Shown here in pieces: positions 7,183 to 9,495 of a stretch of DNA of 9,495 nt. The translations under genes were made by a program, and so were the position numbers. This DNA is from Candidatus Atribacteria bacterium (lineage in GTDB: Bacteria; Bipolaricaulota; Bipolaricaulia; UBA7950; UBA9294), in the NCBI GenBank assembly GCA_004525685.1, contig SPBW01000081.1, forward strand, positions 1-9,495. The letters are read 5' to 3'. Below the pieces are notes generated by a model that saw nothing but the letters and a program-made list of their open reading frames with translations, ran no database searches and was not told the DNA's origin. Numbering within the stretch: the stretch's first letter is position 1; each line of letters opens with the position of its first letter.

Positions 7183-8032
7183 TCGACACACCCTAGGTGG
7201 CAGTATCTGGCGACATGCACTCATTCTGCTTCTTTGCGCGTTTTCGATCTTTCCGGTTCTCTGGATTGCCTCAGCATCATTCAATGCCACCAACAACATG
7301 GGCCTCCAGACCCTGATCCCGAGGCACCCCACATTCGCCCACTACAAGGAGCTGTTCACAAGCGACCGCTATCAGTTCAGCATGTGGCTGCTCAATAGCC
7401 TGAAGATCACAATTATCGCGGCTACGCTGACCGTCATGCTTGCCGCTCTTGGAGCCTACGCCTTCTCAAGGTTTCGCTTCAAGGGGCGTCGCGCCGGGCT
7501 TCTAGGTCTTCTTCTCATACAAATGTTCCCCCAGGTGGGGGCCATCGTGGCCATCTTCTTGCTGGTGCTTTCACTGGGCAATATCTTCCCTTGGGCAGGC
7601 CTAAACACGCATACGGCTCTGATCTTCGTCTACTTGGGTGGTGCGATGGGGTTCAACACCTGGCTGATGAAGGGGTATTTCGACACCATCCCGCGGTCAC
7701 TCGAGGAGTCGGCTAAGGTAGATGGAGCTACGCCATTCCAGGCATTCTTCTGGATTATCCTGCCCTTGGCGCGTCCGATTCTGGCAACGATCTTCGTTCT
7801 TTCCTTCATTTCCGCCTACTCGGAACTGATCATCGCACAAATCCTCTTGCGTTCGGGCACGAAGTTCACGTTGCCCGTCGGGATGGCGCTTCTTGTGTCC
7901 GATCAATGGAGCCAGCGCTGGGGGATGTTCGCTGCGGGCGCGTTGATCGCGATGATTCCGTTCCTCATCGTGTTCATTCTCGCCCAGCGATCGCTTGTTT
8001 CCGGACTTACAAGAGGGTCAGTCAAGGAATGA
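7175..8032 (+). CDS. malG: Maltose/maltodextrin ABC permease, MalG type
   Basis: This 285-residue second membrane subunit of the importer has six hydrophobic segments at about 12-34, 73-95, 106-132, 146-165, 200-222 and 251-271. The EAA loop that contacts the ATPase begins EESAKVDGATPFQAFF at 177-192 and contains the conserved Gly. The end, AQRSLVSGLTRGSVKE, closely matches the C-terminal tail of MalG proteins, which reaches into the MalK dimer interface. The ATG overlaps the last 8 bases of malF, and GAGGAG at 7159-7164 lies 10 nt upstream, so the two subunits are probably translated in a coupled 1:1 ratio. The length is close to the family norm (about 280-296). No ATPase gene follows, unlike in some mal operons. 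Confidence 0.93.
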   Translation: MYDRHTLGGSIWRHALILLLCAFSIFPVLWIASASFNATNNMGLQTLIPRHPTFAHYKELFTSDRYQFSMWLLNSLKITIIAATLTVMLAALGAYAFSRFRFKGRRAGLLGLLLIQMFPQVGAIVAIFLLVLSLGNIFPWAGLNTHTALIFVYLGGAMGFNTWLMKGYFDTIPRSLEESAKVDGATPFQAFFWIILPLARPILATIFVLSFISAYSELIIAQILLRSGTKFTLPVGMALLVSDQWSQRWGMFAAGALIAMIPFLIVFILAQRSLVSGLTRGSVKE

Positions 8033-8097
8033 GGAAGCGTGTTGCCCTGCTCAGAGGCGTGATCGCACCCTATACTCCTCGTATCGATTGGCCATAG

Positions 8098-8103
8098 AAG
8101 GAG
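8098..8103 (+). promoter_or_regulatory. Ribosome binding site of the GH13 gene
   Basis: AAGGAG lies 9 nt before ATG 8113 and fixes that start. The rest of the 80-nt gap after malG holds no clear terminator or full promoter, so the gene is probably read through from the mal genes. Confidence 0.75.
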
Positions 8104-8112
8104 ATCTCATCC

Positions 8113-9465
8113 ATGAAGCGCCATGTTCCCGACTGGGTTGCCGATGCCGTGTTCTATCAGATCTTTCCCGATCGATTCCGGAAAGGATTCACGGATTGGG
8201 ATGTTGATCCCTGCTCACCCGCAGATCGTAGACCCTGCGGCGGGGATTTGGCTGGTATTCGGGAAGCCATCCCTTATCTCGAAGATCTGGGAATCACTGC
8301 GCTGTATTTGACGCCAATCTTCGATGCCGAGTCCTATCACAAGTATGACACCGTGGACTACTACACGATCGATCCAGCCTTTGGTACAGACGAGGAGTTT
8401 CGACGCCTCGTCTCGGATCTCCATGATCGCGGCATCCGCATCCTGCTCGATGGCGTGTTCAACCATTGCAGCCATCGCCATCCATTCTTTCTAGATGTTC
8501 TCGAGAAGGGGCAGGCGTCTGCCTATTGGGATTGGTTCACGATCAATGGGAACCATCTTCTTTCCGATCCTGAGCCGAACTATGCCTGCTGGGCAGGCGT
8601 AAGGAAGATGCCGGAGTGGAATCACGACAATCCCGCTGTCGTCGACTACTTGCTGAATGTCGTTCGCTACTGGATTAGCGAGTACAGCATCGATGGATGG
8701 CGTTTGGATACAACCGAATATCTGCCTCCAGACTTCGTGCGCGCGATCTATCGGACATGCCGCTCGTTGTCTTCGGACATCTACGTGCTTGGAGAGGTTA
8801 TGGGCTTGGGCACACCGTGGTTTCGTCACCAGGCAGTGGACGGGGTCATGCACTACAAGCTCTTGGAAGCCCTAACCGAGTTTCTCGTGAAAGAAGCGTG
8901 GGATGCCACAACATTCTGGCATAGTGTCCGCGCGCATTGGTACAGCTATCCTGAAGACGCCAACTTCGGTTCCTATACGTTGCTTAGCAGCCACGACCGC
9001 CCTCGGTTCATCACTCAGTGCGGCGGCGATGTGGATCGCTTGCGACTGGCGCTTGCATTCCAGTTCACCTTCCCCGGGGCACCCGCCATCTACTATGGTG
9101 ACGAGATTGGTCTTGAAGGGGGAGATGATCCTGACAACAGACGCTGTTTCCCATGGGATGAGACGCACTGGAATCATTCCCTGCTGGATGAGGTCCGGCA
9201 ATTGATTCGCCTGCGCACAGACGAAGCGTCTCTTCGCCGCGGATCCGTACACATGCTGCAGGCAAGCGGCAGAGTACTGAGCTACGTTCGATCGCTCGAT
9301 GAGGAGCGGCTTGTCGTCATGATCAATGCGGATCGCACTGCTGAACGGCCTGTCGCCCTACCGGAAGGGGTATGGGAAGACGTGCGATCAGGCAAAGCGA
9401 CGCGCGGAGATCAGCAGATCCCCGCGCTTTCATATCGCATCTACCGCATGAGCGAACTAACCTAG
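8113..9465 (+). CDS. Cytoplasmic GH13 cyclomaltodextrinase/neopullulanase-like alpha-glucosidase
   Basis: This 450-residue enzyme is predicted to hydrolyse imported maltodextrins, and perhaps cyclodextrins or pullulan fragments, to maltose and glucose. It has no signal peptide. The alpha-amylase barrel starts at once with VADAVFYQIFPDRF (9-22). Conserved regions are LDGVFNH (112-118), GWRLD with the nucleophile Asp199, LGE with the acid/base Glu228, and SSHD with the transition-state-stabilising Asp295. GAPAIYYGDEIGLEGG (322-337) is the typical last barrel-end block. MPEWN (166-170) resembles the MPKLN signature of the neopullulanase/cyclomaltodextrinase group (GH13_20). A short beta domain C occupies about 375-450. 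The N-terminal CBM34-like domain of about 120 residues, found in most dimeric members, is absent. This shortens the protein to 450 residues from the usual 570-600. It is the last plus-strand gene of the cluster. The GH13 assignment is secure; exact substrate preference is open. Confidence 0.9.
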   Translation: MKRHVPDWVADAVFYQIFPDRFRKGFTDWDVDPCSPADRRPCGGDLAGIREAIPYLEDLGITALYLTPIFDAESYHKYDTVDYYTIDPAFGTDEEFRRLVSDLHDRGIRILLDGVFNHCSHRHPFFLDVLEKGQASAYWDWFTINGNHLLSDPEPNYACWAGVRKMPEWNHDNPAVVDYLLNVVRYWISEYSIDGWRLDTTEYLPPDFVRAIYRTCRSLSSDIYVLGEVMGLGTPWFRHQAVDGVMHYKLLEALTEFLVKEAWDATTFWHSVRAHWYSYPEDANFGSYTLLSSHDRPRFITQCGGDVDRLRLALAFQFTFPGAPAIYYGDEIGLEGGDDPDNRRCFPWDETHWNHSLLDEVRQLIRLRTDEASLRRGSVHMLQASGRVLSYVRSLDEERLVVMINADRTAERPVALPEGVWEDVRSGKATRGDQQIPALSYRIYRMSELT

Positions 9466-9495
9466 CAGTCGCATGTAGAGCTTCTGATAGGCAGT
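9457..9495 (-). CDS. Possible C-terminus of a convergent minus-strand gene
   Basis: Read on the minus strand, bases 9495 down to 9457 give TAYQKLYMRLLG followed by a TAG stop. The frame overlaps the GH13 3' end by 9 bases. An amphipathic '..Y..LY..LLG' ending is common at the C-terminus of GT-B glycosyltransferases and glycogen synthases, which would suit a glucan locus. Twelve codons are too few to prove a gene; this is a suggestion only. Confidence 0.25.
   Translation of the reverse strand, partial: TAYQKLYMRLLG

Noticed and set aside
8071..8076. TATACT, a good -10-like hexamer upstream of the GH13 gene.
   Set aside because: The only -35-like sequence (TTGCCC, 8042-8047) is 23 nt away, too far for a standard promoter. 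No extended -10 is present.

Overview
The window is a block of six plus-strand genes devoted to alpha-glucan (starch, glycogen, pullulan or maltodextrin) use. The genes are closely spaced or overlapping, so they look like one operon. In order they are: the 3' part of a raffinose-synthase/GH36-like glycosidase (1-1308); a secreted GH57 amylase/pullulanase-type enzyme with extra C-terminal beta-sandwich domains (1314-4220); the three non-ATPase parts of a maltose/maltodextrin ABC importer, malE (4310-5506), malF (5557-7182) and malG (7175-8032); and a cytoplasmic GH13 cyclomaltodextrinase/neopullulanase-like enzyme (8113-9465). The last 39 bases may hold the C-terminus of a convergent minus-strand gene.

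The inferred pathway is simple. The exported GH57 enzyme cuts branched or linear alpha-glucans outside the cytoplasm. MalE binds the released oligosaccharides and MalFG imports them. The GH13 enzyme then cuts them in the cytoplasm. The first gene probably acts on a related oligosaccharide, but its substrate cannot be read from sequence. No MalK-type ATPase and no regulator lies in the window. The ATPase must be encoded elsewhere or upstream, possibly one shared with other importers.

Organism: a bacterium with mid-range to moderately high GC, strong AGGAGG-type ribosome binding sites, and an un-lipidated, Sec-type signal peptide on MalE. The long periplasmic-type loop of MalF and the missing MalE lipobox favour a cell with an outer envelope (Thermotogota, Bipolaricaulota/Acetothermia or similar, often thermophilic) over a typical Gram-positive. 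This phylum guess is an inference and weak.

Non-coding content is small. There is a 5-nt gap at 1309-1313 and an 89-nt gap at 4221-4309 that carries an apparently orphan Shine-Dalgarno sequence. A 50-nt gap at 5507-5556 carries a 12-bp perfect hairpin between malE and malF. An 80-nt gap lies at 8033-8112. I see no RNA genes, mobile elements, CRISPR arrays or stretches over 300 bases without a gene. The window is mostly a well-understood type of system. The less ordinary points are the uncharacterised GH36-like partner, the modular GH57 enzyme, and a calcium-binding-type motif in the MalF loop.
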